DNA of 64,000 nt from Nocardioides antri. GTDB lineage: Bacteria > Actinomycetota > Actinomycetes > Propionibacteriales > Nocardioidaceae. Where the stretch lies: assembly GCF_008373765.1 (NCBI RefSeq), contig NZ_VUJW01000001.1, positions 558,189 to 622,188 of the forward strand. The letters run 5' to 3'. The position numbers and the translations under genes are program-made. Of the stretch, positions 54,616 to 63,717 are shown in pieces. Under the pieces are notes generated by a model. The model did not search any database. It was not told where the DNA came from and saw nothing but the letters and a program-made list of their open reading frames with translations. Numbering within the stretch: position 1 is the stretch's first letter; each line of letters starts with the position of its first letter.

Positions 54616-55287
54616 ATGCCCGCGGAGCCGTCCCACCCCTCGCCCGGCAGGGTGCCGGAGGGGGAGATCCCTGAGGGCATGAGCCCGGACGCGCGCGAGA
54701 CGTGGCCGCACCCGGCGCTCATCGACTCCTGGCTCGGCGACGCCGAGATCGACTTCGAGTTCCGTCCCGGCGAGGACGTCGCCGTCCACGACGACCCGGA
54801 GGCCCGGGCCGCCGCCCGTCGGTTCCGCGACGTGCTCGGAACGTTCGCGTCCGGCATCACCGTGATCACCACGGTCAGCAACGGCCAGCCGGTCGGCATG
54901 ACCTGCCAGTCGTTCTCGAGCGTTTCCCTCGACCCCCCGCTGGTGCTCTTCGTCCCGGCGCGGTCGTCGCGCGCGTGGCCGGTGATCCAGCGGGTCGGCC
55001 GGTTCTGCGTCAACGTGCTGGCGGCCGACCAGGAGCACGTCTCCGCGCAGATGGCGAGCAAGGGCGCCGACAAGTTCGCGGGCATCGACTGGCGCCCCGC
55101 GGAGGTCACCGGCTCACCGGTCATCGCGGGCACGCTGGCCCACCTCGACTGCACGATCCACACCGTCCACGAGGGCGGCGACCACTACGTCGTGGTGGGC
55201 CGGGTCGAGCACCTGGAGACGACCGGCGGCGACGACGCGGAGCCGCTGCTCTACTTCCGCGGCAGCTACCGGACGACGGACTGCTGA
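54616..55287 (+). CDS. hsaB: Flavin reductase HsaB
   Basis: 223 residues from ATG 54616; a TTG at 54607 is the alternative. Split-barrel flavin reductase: FRDVLGTFASGITVIT, GMTCQSFSSVSLDPPLVLF, FCVNVLAADQEHVSAQ, HLDCTIHTVHEGGDH. Supplies reduced FMN to HsaA. About 60 residues precede the core (EGEIPEGMSPDARETWPHP and an acidic stretch), longer than the lead-in of the roughly 187-residue M. tuberculosis protein; this extension is Pro/Glu-rich and of unknown use. Confidence 0.92.
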   Translation: MPAEPSHPSPGRVPEGEIPEGMSPDARETWPHPALIDSWLGDAEIDFEFRPGEDVAVHDDPEARAAARRFRDVLGTFASGITVITTVSNGQPVGMTCQSFSSVSLDPPLVLFVPARSSRAWPVIQRVGRFCVNVLAADQEHVSAQMASKGADKFAGIDWRPAEVTGSPVIAGTLAHLDCTIHTVHEGGDHYVVVGRVEHLETTGGDDAEPLLYFRGSYRTTDC

Positions 55288-55327
55288 CTGCGGGCCCGTG
55301 CGGGGGCGGCAGGTAGAGTCCGACCGC

Positions 55328-56314
55328 ATGGGGCTTGGACGCAGGGTGGCTGTGCTCGCTGTCGGTGTTCTCGTCTCGGGGACACTGTCGGTCGCGACCA
55401 CGACGGCCGACGCGGGAGCGCCGACCCGGAAGGCCGCGACGGCCTCGTCCGACGACGGGGCGGTCCTCGCGGCCCCGGCGGCTGACGCCACTGCCCGGGA
55501 GGTCCGCCGCTACTGGACCGTCGAGCGGATGGCCGAGGCGATCCCCCTCGACCTCCTCGGTCCGGGCGGTGTGGTCGACACGGCCAGCGACCCCGCCACC
55601 GAGACGACGGCGGCGAAGACCGCCGGACGGGTGCGCGTCCCCAGGACGACCGGCAAGCTGTTCTTCAGCGACGCAGGCGGCAACTACGTCTGCTCCGCGG
55701 CCACGATCAGGACGCGCCGCCGCGACCAGGTGATCACCGCCGGCCACTGCGTCCACACCGGTCCCGACGTGGGCCTCCTCGCGCAGCCGCACTTCTACCG
55801 CAACTTCCTGTTCGTGCCGCGCTACCGCCACGGCCGGGCGCCGCTCGGTCGGTGGGCCGGCCGCAACGCCTGGGTCTTCAAGGGCTGGGCCGAGAACGGC
55901 GCGACGCGGTTCGACCAGGCGATCATCGCGTTCAAGCGGCGCGACGGCCGCAAGCTCGTCAACCACGTCGGCGGCAACGAGGTCGTCTGGGGCAAGCGCG
56001 CGAAGCAGCGGGGCGTGCGGATCTGGGGCTGGCCCGCCCAGGCGCCGTACGACGGCGAGACGGCGCGCCGCTGCGACGGCCGCACCACCCGCAGTGACGC
56101 CTACGCCGACCGCGGCGGCGACGCGGTGATGCACCGGTGCAACCTCACCGGCGGGGCGAGCGGCGGCCCGTGGTTCCTTCCGAAGGACCGCACCCGCAAC
56201 ACGGGGCGGATCTTCGCCGTCACCTCGCGGCGCGACCTGGTCCGCCCGAACCTCATCGCGCACCCGATCACGCGTGACATCCGTCGCATGATCCGCACGG
56301 CGAACGGGCGGTAG
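55328..56314 (+). CDS. Secreted trypsin-like serine protease
   Basis: 328 residues; -10 TAGAGT lies 8 nt before ATG 55328. Signal peptide about residues 1-30 (basic start, hydrophobic core, AxA-like end), propeptide-like region to about 110, then a chymotrypsin-fold domain with triad His140 (ITAGHCV), Asp196 (RFDQAII) and Ser278 (TGGASGGPW). Cys residues flank the active site. Unrelated to steroid metabolism by sequence; the first gene after hsaB. Confidence 0.88.
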   Translation: MGLGRRVAVLAVGVLVSGTLSVATTTADAGAPTRKAATASSDDGAVLAAPAADATAREVRRYWTVERMAEAIPLDLLGPGGVVDTASDPATETTAAKTAGRVRVPRTTGKLFFSDAGGNYVCSAATIRTRRRDQVITAGHCVHTGPDVGLLAQPHFYRNFLFVPRYRHGRAPLGRWAGRNAWVFKGWAENGATRFDQAIIAFKRRDGRKLVNHVGGNEVVWGKRAKQRGVRIWGWPAQAPYDGETARRCDGRTTRSDAYADRGGDAVMHRCNLTGGASGGPWFLPKDRTRNTGRIFAVTSRRDLVRPNLIAHPITRDIRRMIRTANGR

Positions 56315-56353
56315 TTCCGCCGCGGATCGCCTTGCTGGCAGCATCGTCCTGCC

Positions 56354-56776
56354 ATGCGCAGCCTGGACCCGACCGAAGACTTCGCCATCCAGCTCGTGAG
56401 GCGGTTCCTCGCCCTCTGTGAGCACCCGCTCACGAGCGAGCGGATGCTGCGCATCGTCGCGCGGTCGTCCCAGTCCGGCGACGACGCCCCGCGGATCCTG
56501 CGCTGGCTGAACCGGGCCCTCCTGCTGCCGCTGATGCGCCGCGGCAGCCGGCCGGTCTCGATGATGAAGTGGGAGCTGGTCACCGCCCAGCTGTTCGGGA
56601 TGGCGACGATGCGCTACCTCCTCGAGCTGGAGCCGATCGCGTCGGCCACGCGGGAGGACGTCGTGTCGATGACAGCGCCCGGGGTCCTGGCCGTGCTCCA
56701 GGGCCCGGACCACGTGTTCAGCGGCCTCGTCGTGGACGAGGACGACGCCCTGTCGGACATCGGCGACCTCGTGTAA
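56354..56776 (+). pseudogene. TetR C-terminal ligand domain without DNA-binding domain
   Basis: 140 residues. The second half matches the common C-terminal domain of TetR regulators (WELVTAQLFGMATMRYLLELEPIASATREDV), but no helix-turn-helix precedes it: the frame starts at DPTEDFAIQLVRRFLALCEHP, and only 39 nt separate it from the protease gene. Likely a decayed TetR gene whose 5' end was lost; a stand-alone ligand-binding protein is the alternative. Confidence 0.6.
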
Positions 56777-56820
56777 ATGGGTCGCTCCGCCCAGGAGCCA
56801 TCTCCTAGGCTGCTCGCACC

Positions 56821-56838
56821 ATGCTGATCCACGGCTGA
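56821..56838 (+). CDS. Putative leader peptide MLIHG upstream of ABC-F gene
   Basis: ATG CTG ATC CAC GGC TGA. A -10-like TAGGCT (56806-56811) places transcription start about 3 nt before the ATG. The five-codon frame ends 4 nt before a strong stem (56843-56875), the layout of a ribosome-mediated attenuator. Too short to prove by codon content. Confidence 0.5.
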   Translation: MLIHG

Positions 56839-56842
56839 CCCA

Positions 56843-56875
56843 GACTCGCGCCCGCGGCCGCCCGCCCGGCGAGTC
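56843..56875 (+). promoter_or_regulatory. Attenuator-like stem-loop in ABC-F leader
   Basis: GACTCGC (56843-56849) pairs with GCGAGTC (56869-56875) around a 19-nt, GC-only-like loop that can itself pair. It lies between the leader peptide and GTG 56901. No T-run, so translational or Rho-type control is as likely as intrinsic termination. Confidence 0.5.
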
Positions 56876-56900
56876 CTCCTCGTTCTCCGAAGGTCCCGCC

Positions 56901-58532
<1,632 letters not shown>

Positions 58533-58556
58533 GGCCCCGGTCGTCGAGCCCGCGGC

Positions 58557-59129
58557 TCACCTCAGGACCCGGAAGCCGTCCAGCACCGGTTGGTAGAAGC
58601 GCTCCAAGCGCGCCGGATCGATGTCGCGTGCGGCGAACAGCACCACCGACCACGTACGCCGCCCCTGGGCGGCTGTGGTGACGGAGAAGAGCACCTGGTC
58701 GCCGCGGGCGCGTCGGACGACTCCGACACTGCGGCGCGCCTCGAGGCCGCCCATCGTCGTACCCACCTCGCGGTCGACGCGCATCTCGGGGTACGTCCCT
58801 CGGATGACGTCGAGGGTGGCCGCATGACCGGCGCGCAGGCCGGCCTCGCTGCTCGGTGCGACGGTGATCACCAGGTCGTCGTTCTGGCTCGTGAGCTTCA
58901 CACCCCGGCCGACCTGGTCGCCCACGAGAACGTCGGGGGCCGAGACGGCGAAGTCACCGGCTCGGGAGACCACCTCGACCAGCTTGTCTCGTGGACGGTT
59001 CGGCGCGGCGTCCTCCGTGTCGTCGCTCCAGGCGACGATCGCGGCAGCTGCCACTGCCGCGATCACGCCTGTGACGATCAGTACGACGACGCCGCGCCGT
59101 CCCTTCAGCCGGTCGTCAAGCAGACCCAT
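58557..59129 (-). CDS. Membrane-anchored protein of unknown function
   Basis: 190 residues. One N-terminal membrane segment (about 13-34) after a basic start (DDRLKGRRG), then a soluble domain outside the membrane (VSAPDVLVGDQVGRGVKL; ATLDVIRGTYPEMRVDREVG; FYQPVLDGFRVLR) of mixed alpha/beta look, reminiscent of LpqN/DUF-type lipid-binding domains but not assignable. Its start overlaps the end of the LPDTG-protein gene by 14 nt, so the two are co-expressed. Convergent with the ABC-F gene. Confidence 0.78.
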   Translation of the reverse strand: MGLLDDRLKGRRGVVVLIVTGVIAAVAAAAIVAWSDDTEDAAPNRPRDKLVEVVSRAGDFAVSAPDVLVGDQVGRGVKLTSQNDDLVITVAPSSEAGLRAGHAATLDVIRGTYPEMRVDREVGTTMGGLEARRSVGVVRRARGDQVLFSVTTAAQGRRTWSVVLFAARDIDPARLERFYQPVLDGFRVLR

Positions 59130-60471
59130 CGATCAGTTCTCGACGGCGGGCCCAGGCGACGAGGAAGGCGCCCATGGCGACGGCGAGGAAGCCGATCGCG
59201 AGCAGTCCGCTCCAGAAGCCACCGGTGTCCGGCAGGATGTCGCCGCCACCGCTGGGCGGGCCGGCGTTGTCACCAGGACCACCACCGGGACCGTTAGGTC
59301 CGTTGGGACCGTTAGGCCCGTTGGGACCGTTGGGGCAGTTGGGCTTGCCCGGGCACTTCGGGCCGCCGTTACGCGCCCCGGCCTTGTGGACCAGCGTCTC
59401 CGACTGCGCCGCGTGGGCCAGGATGTTGCCGTCGAGTGCGCTGAGGTGGAGCGCCTCCACGGCGTGCCCGGCTGCGGTGTTGGACAGGTAGGTCTCTCCC
59501 TGGTTCAGGAAGAGGCACACCAGGCTGGGGCTGGTGCAGCCCGGCGGGATCGCGATCGCCGTCGGGTCCCGGAAGTCGCCGGCAGTCTGGCCACCGAGCT
59601 GGAGCCCGATGACGTTCGACTCCTTCTCGGCGTTGCCGCGGGAGTCGGACGAGCCGGAGGACTGGAGGGCGTCGATACCGACGGCACAGGTGCCGAGGAT
59701 CGGGTCGCGAGCCACGCAGACGGAGGCGACCGACGAGCCGGACTCTGCCTCGGTGTGTCCGCTCGGACCACGGTGGATCGCGCTCCAGCTCTCGATCACG
59801 CCGGCGTCGATCGGACCGTCACAGGTGTCGCCCGACGGGTCGCTGCCGCCGAGGCAGGCCGAGGCGACGCCGCTCTGGGCGGAGCTGTCCGAATGGGTGC
59901 GGCCCTCGTTCGCGTGCGCCTCCGAGTAGAGGAGCGTCGCGCAGACGCCACCGTCGCTGCCGTCGCACAGCGGCGCCAGCGGGTCACCGTCGGAGTCGTT
60001 GCGGTCGCCGTCGGAGTCGGCGTGGGAGCCGATCACCTCCTGGCCGCCGATCGCCAGCGCGGTCGCATCGGCGCTGGAGGAGTGGTTGTCCTCGATCTCG
60101 GATTCAGTCGTTGCGACCGACACGAGGTCGTTGTCCGCGATGGTGGCCTCCAGGCCGGCGGACGACCCGTGGTCGGGTGCCGTCGGGTCGGGGGTCTCGT
60201 GGCCGTCGGAGTCGTCGTCCTGGGCAACGGGTGGAGCGGCCGCTCGACGCTCGGTCGCGCCTGAGGACTGGCCGCCGGACTGGCCGCCGGACTGGTCGCC
60301 GTTGTGCTGGCGAATCTCGTTCACGGTCTGCTGGGTGCGCTGGCGGATGTCGTCGAGTGGTTTCGGGTCGTCGGCGCCGGCGGGAAGGGCGCCGATCACA
60401 AGGATGCCGCCCGCCAGGAGCGCCGCGAGCGGCGCGCGTCGTCGTACAGGCCTCGGTTGATGGTCAGTCAT
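59116..60471 (-). CDS. LPXTG-anchored surface protein with NGP repeats
   Basis: 451 residues. Signal peptide about residues 1-33 (ending PAGADD), a Gln/Gly/Ser/Asp-rich low-complexity region, a Cys-containing adhesin-like middle (GGVCATLLYSEAHANEGRTH; ASACLGGSDPSGDTCDG; SVASVCVARDPILGTCAVG), tandem NGP triplets before GGGPGDN, and a sortase motif LPDTG followed by a membrane segment and the basic tail ARRREL. Predicted to be linked to the cell wall by a sortase. Several 'cys-x-gly ... asp-pro' blocks repeat, suggesting internal duplication. Confidence 0.85.
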   Translation of the reverse strand: MTDHQPRPVRRRAPLAALLAGGILVIGALPAGADDPKPLDDIRQRTQQTVNEIRQHNGDQSGGQSGGQSSGATERRAAAPPVAQDDDSDGHETPDPTAPDHGSSAGLEATIADNDLVSVATTESEIEDNHSSSADATALAIGGQEVIGSHADSDGDRNDSDGDPLAPLCDGSDGGVCATLLYSEAHANEGRTHSDSSAQSGVASACLGGSDPSGDTCDGPIDAGVIESWSAIHRGPSGHTEAESGSSVASVCVARDPILGTCAVGIDALQSSGSSDSRGNAEKESNVIGLQLGGQTAGDFRDPTAIAIPPGCTSPSLVCLFLNQGETYLSNTAAGHAVEALHLSALDGNILAHAAQSETLVHKAGARNGGPKCPGKPNCPNGPNGPNGPNGPNGPGGGPGDNAGPPSGGGDILPDTGGFWSGLLAIGFLAVAMGAFLVAWARRRELIDGSA

Positions 60472-60878
60472 TCCGGATATCCCCCTATTGGATATGGCTG
60501 AGGCGATGCCGGTCGTGGCTGGAGCGTCACGACCAAAGCCCCGAATTGTTAACGGTCGACGACGTGTTTCGACACGCGAACCGCGTCGTCATGCCGGCCG
60601 GCCTTGGCTGGTGGTCAGAACTTCGGGAGCTCCTCTTGGATGTGGTCGGGCAGTACGTGTCGTGGCTCTTCGCCACGACCAAACCCCTCCCCATCCGCGC
60701 ATCCCTCGCAGCCCGAGCGCGTGCAATGTGCAGACCGGCCCGGAGTCCGCCGTGGTCGACGGCAGACAACTGACCGATAAGGGGATACCCCTTCGCGGCA
60801 GGCGCAACCCTGATGGCAAAGCCGGTCCGACTCGGAATCGCGAAAATCCGGGCGCCGGGATGGCGACGAATAGCCGAC
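60472..60878. other. 407-bp intergenic region with two related hairpins and a structured stretch
   Basis: Hairpin A: GGTCGTG (60511-60517) / CACGACC (60528-60534). Hairpin B: GTCGTGGC (60659-60666) / GCCACGAC (60672-60679). Both continue with CCAAA and a C-run. A third palindrome AAGGGG-ATA-CCCCTT lies at 60779-60793. The stretch 60800-60878 has many short GC pairings (GGCAAAGCCGG; GGGCGCCGGG) and non-host-like codons, so it reads better as RNA leader or promoter than as protein. No known family assigned. Confidence 0.5.
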
Positions 60879-61808
60879 ATGAGCCAGCTTGCCGTTAAGC
60901 CGCGGTCCTCGACGTCACGGTTGCAGACCCATGTCGCACGCCTGGAGCAGGAGCATCCGCCGCTGGACGTGGCGTCGGTGGACTTCACCGTCCGCCGGCC
61001 GCGGAAGGTCATCGAGCGCTACGGACGCGTGCTCGACTACATGGCGCGCACGGAGCTCGAGGTCGAGCGCAACGTGCGCGAGCTCGACGTCCTCATGCCG
61101 GACCCTCCCGAGCTCGACCAGTACTTCTACCGGCACGTGTGGGGCCCCCAGGAGCTCCAGCACGGGCTCATCCTGGACCGGCTGCAGGCCGAGCTCGGTC
61201 TGCCGCTGTCGGCGCCCAACGTGTCGACGATCCCGCTGAAGCTACGGGTGCTCGGGGGCATCGCCCACGTAGCGGCGGTCCAGGACGTCGTCCGGATGCT
61301 CTACTACCTGACTGGCATGACCACCGAACGCTCCGCCGTGCTCGCCTACCAGCATCTCCACGAGGGCCTGGTCGCGATGGGAGAGGACGCCATCGCGGAC
61401 ACCGCCGTCGCACCCATCCGTCGGCAGGAGCCCGGCCACTACGCCTACTACCAGATGTCTGCCCGCCAGCTCTGGGCGCGCTTGTCGCCGTGGCAGCAGT
61501 GGCTGACCCGCCGGCTGCGGTCGATCTCGTTCGCCCCGGTGGGCGCCAACTCGTCCCAGGAGCTGCGCCAGGTCGGCGACATGATGCTCGCGTTCGACAT
61601 CCGCGAACGGGCCGAGATCGACGAGTTCGCCCGGACCGTGGCGCGGTCCGAGACCGAGCTGCTGTGGGCGCAGGAGGCGGGGCTGGGCGCTCCGTCGTAC
61701 GTCGCCGACGCGTTCGCACGGTGCCTCGAGCTGGCCCGGACGCAGCCGCCGCTGCACGAGCCGTGCTTCCATGGTCGTGTCGCCCTCCTCGACGCGGAGG
61801 ATGCGTAG
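60879..61808 (+). CDS. Ferritin-like/diiron-type helical protein, function unknown
   Basis: 309 residues from ATG 60879; an earlier in-frame ATG at 60813 would add 22 residues with rare codons (ATA, AAA, CGA) and was not used. All-helical with ferritin-like spacing of metal ligands: ARTELEVERNVREL, WGPQELQHGLI (ExxH), YQHLHEGLVAMGEDA and RQEPGHYAYYQ (ExxH). These pairs fit a carboxylate-bridged diiron centre. Substrate unknown. A cupin gene follows 23 nt downstream and is probably co-transcribed. Confidence 0.68.
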   Translation: MSQLAVKPRSSTSRLQTHVARLEQEHPPLDVASVDFTVRRPRKVIERYGRVLDYMARTELEVERNVRELDVLMPDPPELDQYFYRHVWGPQELQHGLILDRLQAELGLPLSAPNVSTIPLKLRVLGGIAHVAAVQDVVRMLYYLTGMTTERSAVLAYQHLHEGLVAMGEDAIADTAVAPIRRQEPGHYAYYQMSARQLWARLSPWQQWLTRRLRSISFAPVGANSSQELRQVGDMMLAFDIRERAEIDEFARTVARSETELLWAQEAGLGAPSYVADAFARCLELARTQPPLHEPCFHGRVALLDAEDA

Positions 61809-61831
61809 AGACGACCGTAAGGAGCTCCACC

Positions 61832-62305
61832 ATGGGAGTAGTACACGGCTCGCCCTACCTGCCGATGGATGAGGACCCCGACGACTATCGGCCGACCTCC
61901 TCCTGGTCGCTCCACGTCGACCCCGACCAGCGCACCGGCCTGAGTGTCATCTGGGAGACCATCGGCGTCGGTGACCGCATCCCGCGCCACTGGCACGACA
62001 TCGACGAGGTGGTGCTCTACGAGGGTGGACGTGCCCTCGTCTCCCTGGACGGCGTCGAGACCGAGGTGGAGGGCGGAGCAACCGTCTTCATCCCGGCGGG
62101 AGTCATCCACGGCACGATGAACGTCGGCGACGAGCCGGTCCGGGTCCGCGCCATCTATCCCTCGACGGTCGTCCGGATGGACCTGGTCGAGCGCAATCCC
62201 ATGCCAGGAACCGAGGAGCAGCGCCCTCGTGCGTCCGTCTACGACATGGCCACGGGCACCTTCACGGTCCTTCACGAGACGGAGGTTCCGCCGGAGCGCA
62301 GGTAG
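61832..62305 (+). CDS. Cupin-domain protein
   Basis: 157 residues; ATG after TAAGGAG. One cupin domain: PRHWHDIDEVVLYEGGRA (metal His residues and Glu) and VFIPAGVIHGTMNVG (second-motif His). Spacing is that of small metal-dependent cupins. Follows the diiron-like gene, so a joint oxidative pathway is possible (inference). Confidence 0.85.
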   Translation: MGVVHGSPYLPMDEDPDDYRPTSSWSLHVDPDQRTGLSVIWETIGVGDRIPRHWHDIDEVVLYEGGRALVSLDGVETEVEGGATVFIPAGVIHGTMNVGDEPVRVRAIYPSTVVRMDLVERNPMPGTEEQRPRASVYDMATGTFTVLHETEVPPERR

Positions 62306-62467
62306 AGCTCGCCGGAACATCTTCTGGCGGCCTCGAGGTCCGGGGCGATGCGGTCATGGGACGCCTTCGACGGCGAACGGCTGGTACCGGGGTCGGCCGC
62401 GGGGAGGTCGCGTACACTGGAGTAGCCGAGGAACCCGCAGACGCCGAGTATCCGTCGTCATTTCGCG

Positions 62468-63226
62468 GTGATCGTCATTCATGCCTCAGCCGTCGTACGG
62501 CTGGCAGGATCGGTTCCTTTGTCTTCTCACCGCACGCCGGCCCTGGTCGCCCGCGCCGAGTCCGAAACCGCTGCCGACGAGCCGCACCGCCCGAGCCTGG
62601 TGGCGGTGATCCAGCGGGTCTCCATGAGCCTGCTGATCGCCGTCATCGTCCCGGCCGTGGTCTTCTACAGCGTCTTCGTGCTGGCCGGCATCTGGCCCGC
62701 GATCGGCGCTGCGCTGGCGTGGTCGTACGGCGCGATCGCGTGGCGTGCGGCGACCGGGCGGCGGGTCTCCGGTCTCCTGGTGCTCGCCGCGATCCTGCTC
62801 ACGGGCCGGACCGCGCTGTCGGTGGTCGCGGACAGCACGTGGCTGTACTTCCTCCAACCGATCATCAGCGACGGCCTCGTCGCTGCGCTGTTCCTGCTGT
62901 CGCTCGCGAGCACCCGGCCGATGGTGGCGCGGCTGGCTGGTGATTTCTACCCGATGGACCACGAGCTGGCGTCGCGCCCGCGGGTCCGGCGGCTCTTCTG
63001 GCACCTGACCGTCCTCTGGGCGCTGCTCGGGCTCGCGAAGGCCACGATGACACTCTGGCTGCTGCAGTCGCAGTCGCTGGACACCTTCGTGCTGGTGAAG
63101 AGCGTCGCGACCCTGTCGATCAACGTCCTCGCCGCGGTCGCGACCATCGGGCTGGCTGCCCTCGTCGCACGCAAGGAAGGGCTGATCGGCGCGCCGCGCC
63201 TGGTCGCCGCCGGCGCACGCGCCTGA
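62468..63226 (+). CDS. Multi-pass membrane protein (VC0807-like)
   Basis: 252 residues from GTG 62468; a -10-like TACACT at 62413-62418 lies 50 nt upstream. Five to six hydrophobic segments (LLIAVIVPAVVFYSVFVLAG; VSGLLVLAAILLTGRTALSVV; FWHLTVLWALLGLAKATMTLW; INVLAAVATIGLAALVA). Such proteins are annotated as VC0807/septation-protein-A-like; function unknown. Bases 62306-62467 contain only this promoter. Confidence 0.75.
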   Translation: MIVIHASAVVRLAGSVPLSSHRTPALVARAESETAADEPHRPSLVAVIQRVSMSLLIAVIVPAVVFYSVFVLAGIWPAIGAALAWSYGAIAWRAATGRRVSGLLVLAAILLTGRTALSVVADSTWLYFLQPIISDGLVAALFLLSLASTRPMVARLAGDFYPMDHELASRPRVRRLFWHLTVLWALLGLAKATMTLWLLQSQSLDTFVLVKSVATLSINVLAAVATIGLAALVARKEGLIGAPRLVAAGARA

Positions 63227-63258
63227 CGGCTGGGCTGGCGCCCCTGCCGTGGCGGCGC

Positions 63259-63272
63259 GTACCGTTTGGTAC
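63259..63272. promoter_or_regulatory. Palindromic operator over leaderless SRPBCC promoter
   Basis: GTACC-GTTT-GGTAC. It contains the -10-like TACCGT (63260-63265), 7 nt before ATG 63273, so a bound repressor would cover the promoter and start. The TetR gene converging from 63718 is the obvious candidate. Confidence 0.65.
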
Positions 63273-63707
63273 ATGAACAGGATTTTTGAGACCACCAGAC
63301 ACATCGATGCTCCGACAGACGCTGTCTGGCGAGTGATGTCCGACGTCGCTCGATGGCCGGAGTGGACTCCTACGGTGACCGGTGTCGACCGTCTCGACGA
63401 CGGCCCGCTGCGGGTCGGATCGCGGGCCAAGCTGCGTCAGCCCCGGTTGCCGGCCGCGGTGTGGGAGGTCACCCACCTCGTCGAAGGTCGCGAGTTCACC
63501 TGGGAGGCGAAAGGTCCCGGGGTGAGGACGATCGGCCGGCACGAGGTCGTTGCTGACGGGAGCGGCTCGAAGGTCACGCTCAGCATCGAGCAGGCCGGTC
63601 CGATGGGCGCGGTGGCGGCCCTGGTGTGGCGTCGACTCACGCAGCGCTACGTCGAGCTCGAGGCCGAGAGCCTGGACCAACGCGTCAGTCGGACGTCCTC
63701 GGCGTGA
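63273..63707 (+). CDS. SRPBCC-family (START/Bet v 1-like) protein
   Basis: 144 residues from ATG 63273, which directly follows the operator; an in-frame GTG at 63249 lies before the promoter and was rejected. Helix-grip fold: TRHIDAPTDAVWRVMSDVAR, WPEWTPTVTGVDRL, WEVTHLVEGREFTWEA, VTLSIEQAGPMG. Binds a hydrophobic ligand in related proteins. Convergent with a TetR gene. Confidence 0.85.
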   Translation: MNRIFETTRHIDAPTDAVWRVMSDVARWPEWTPTVTGVDRLDDGPLRVGSRAKLRQPRLPAAVWEVTHLVEGREFTWEAKGPGVRTIGRHEVVADGSGSKVTLSIEQAGPMGAVAALVWRRLTQRYVELEAESLDQRVSRTSSA

Positions 63708-63717
63708 GCTGAGGGGA

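Noticed and set aside
60778-60795. GGGTAT on the minus strand as a sigma-B-like -10
   Set aside because: No matching -35 and about 310 nt from the LPDTG gene start; it is part of the palindrome AAGGGG-ATA-CCCCTT.
60813-60878. Upstream ATG for the diiron-like protein
   Set aside because: Codons are unlike the rest of the genome and no ribosome-binding site precedes it.
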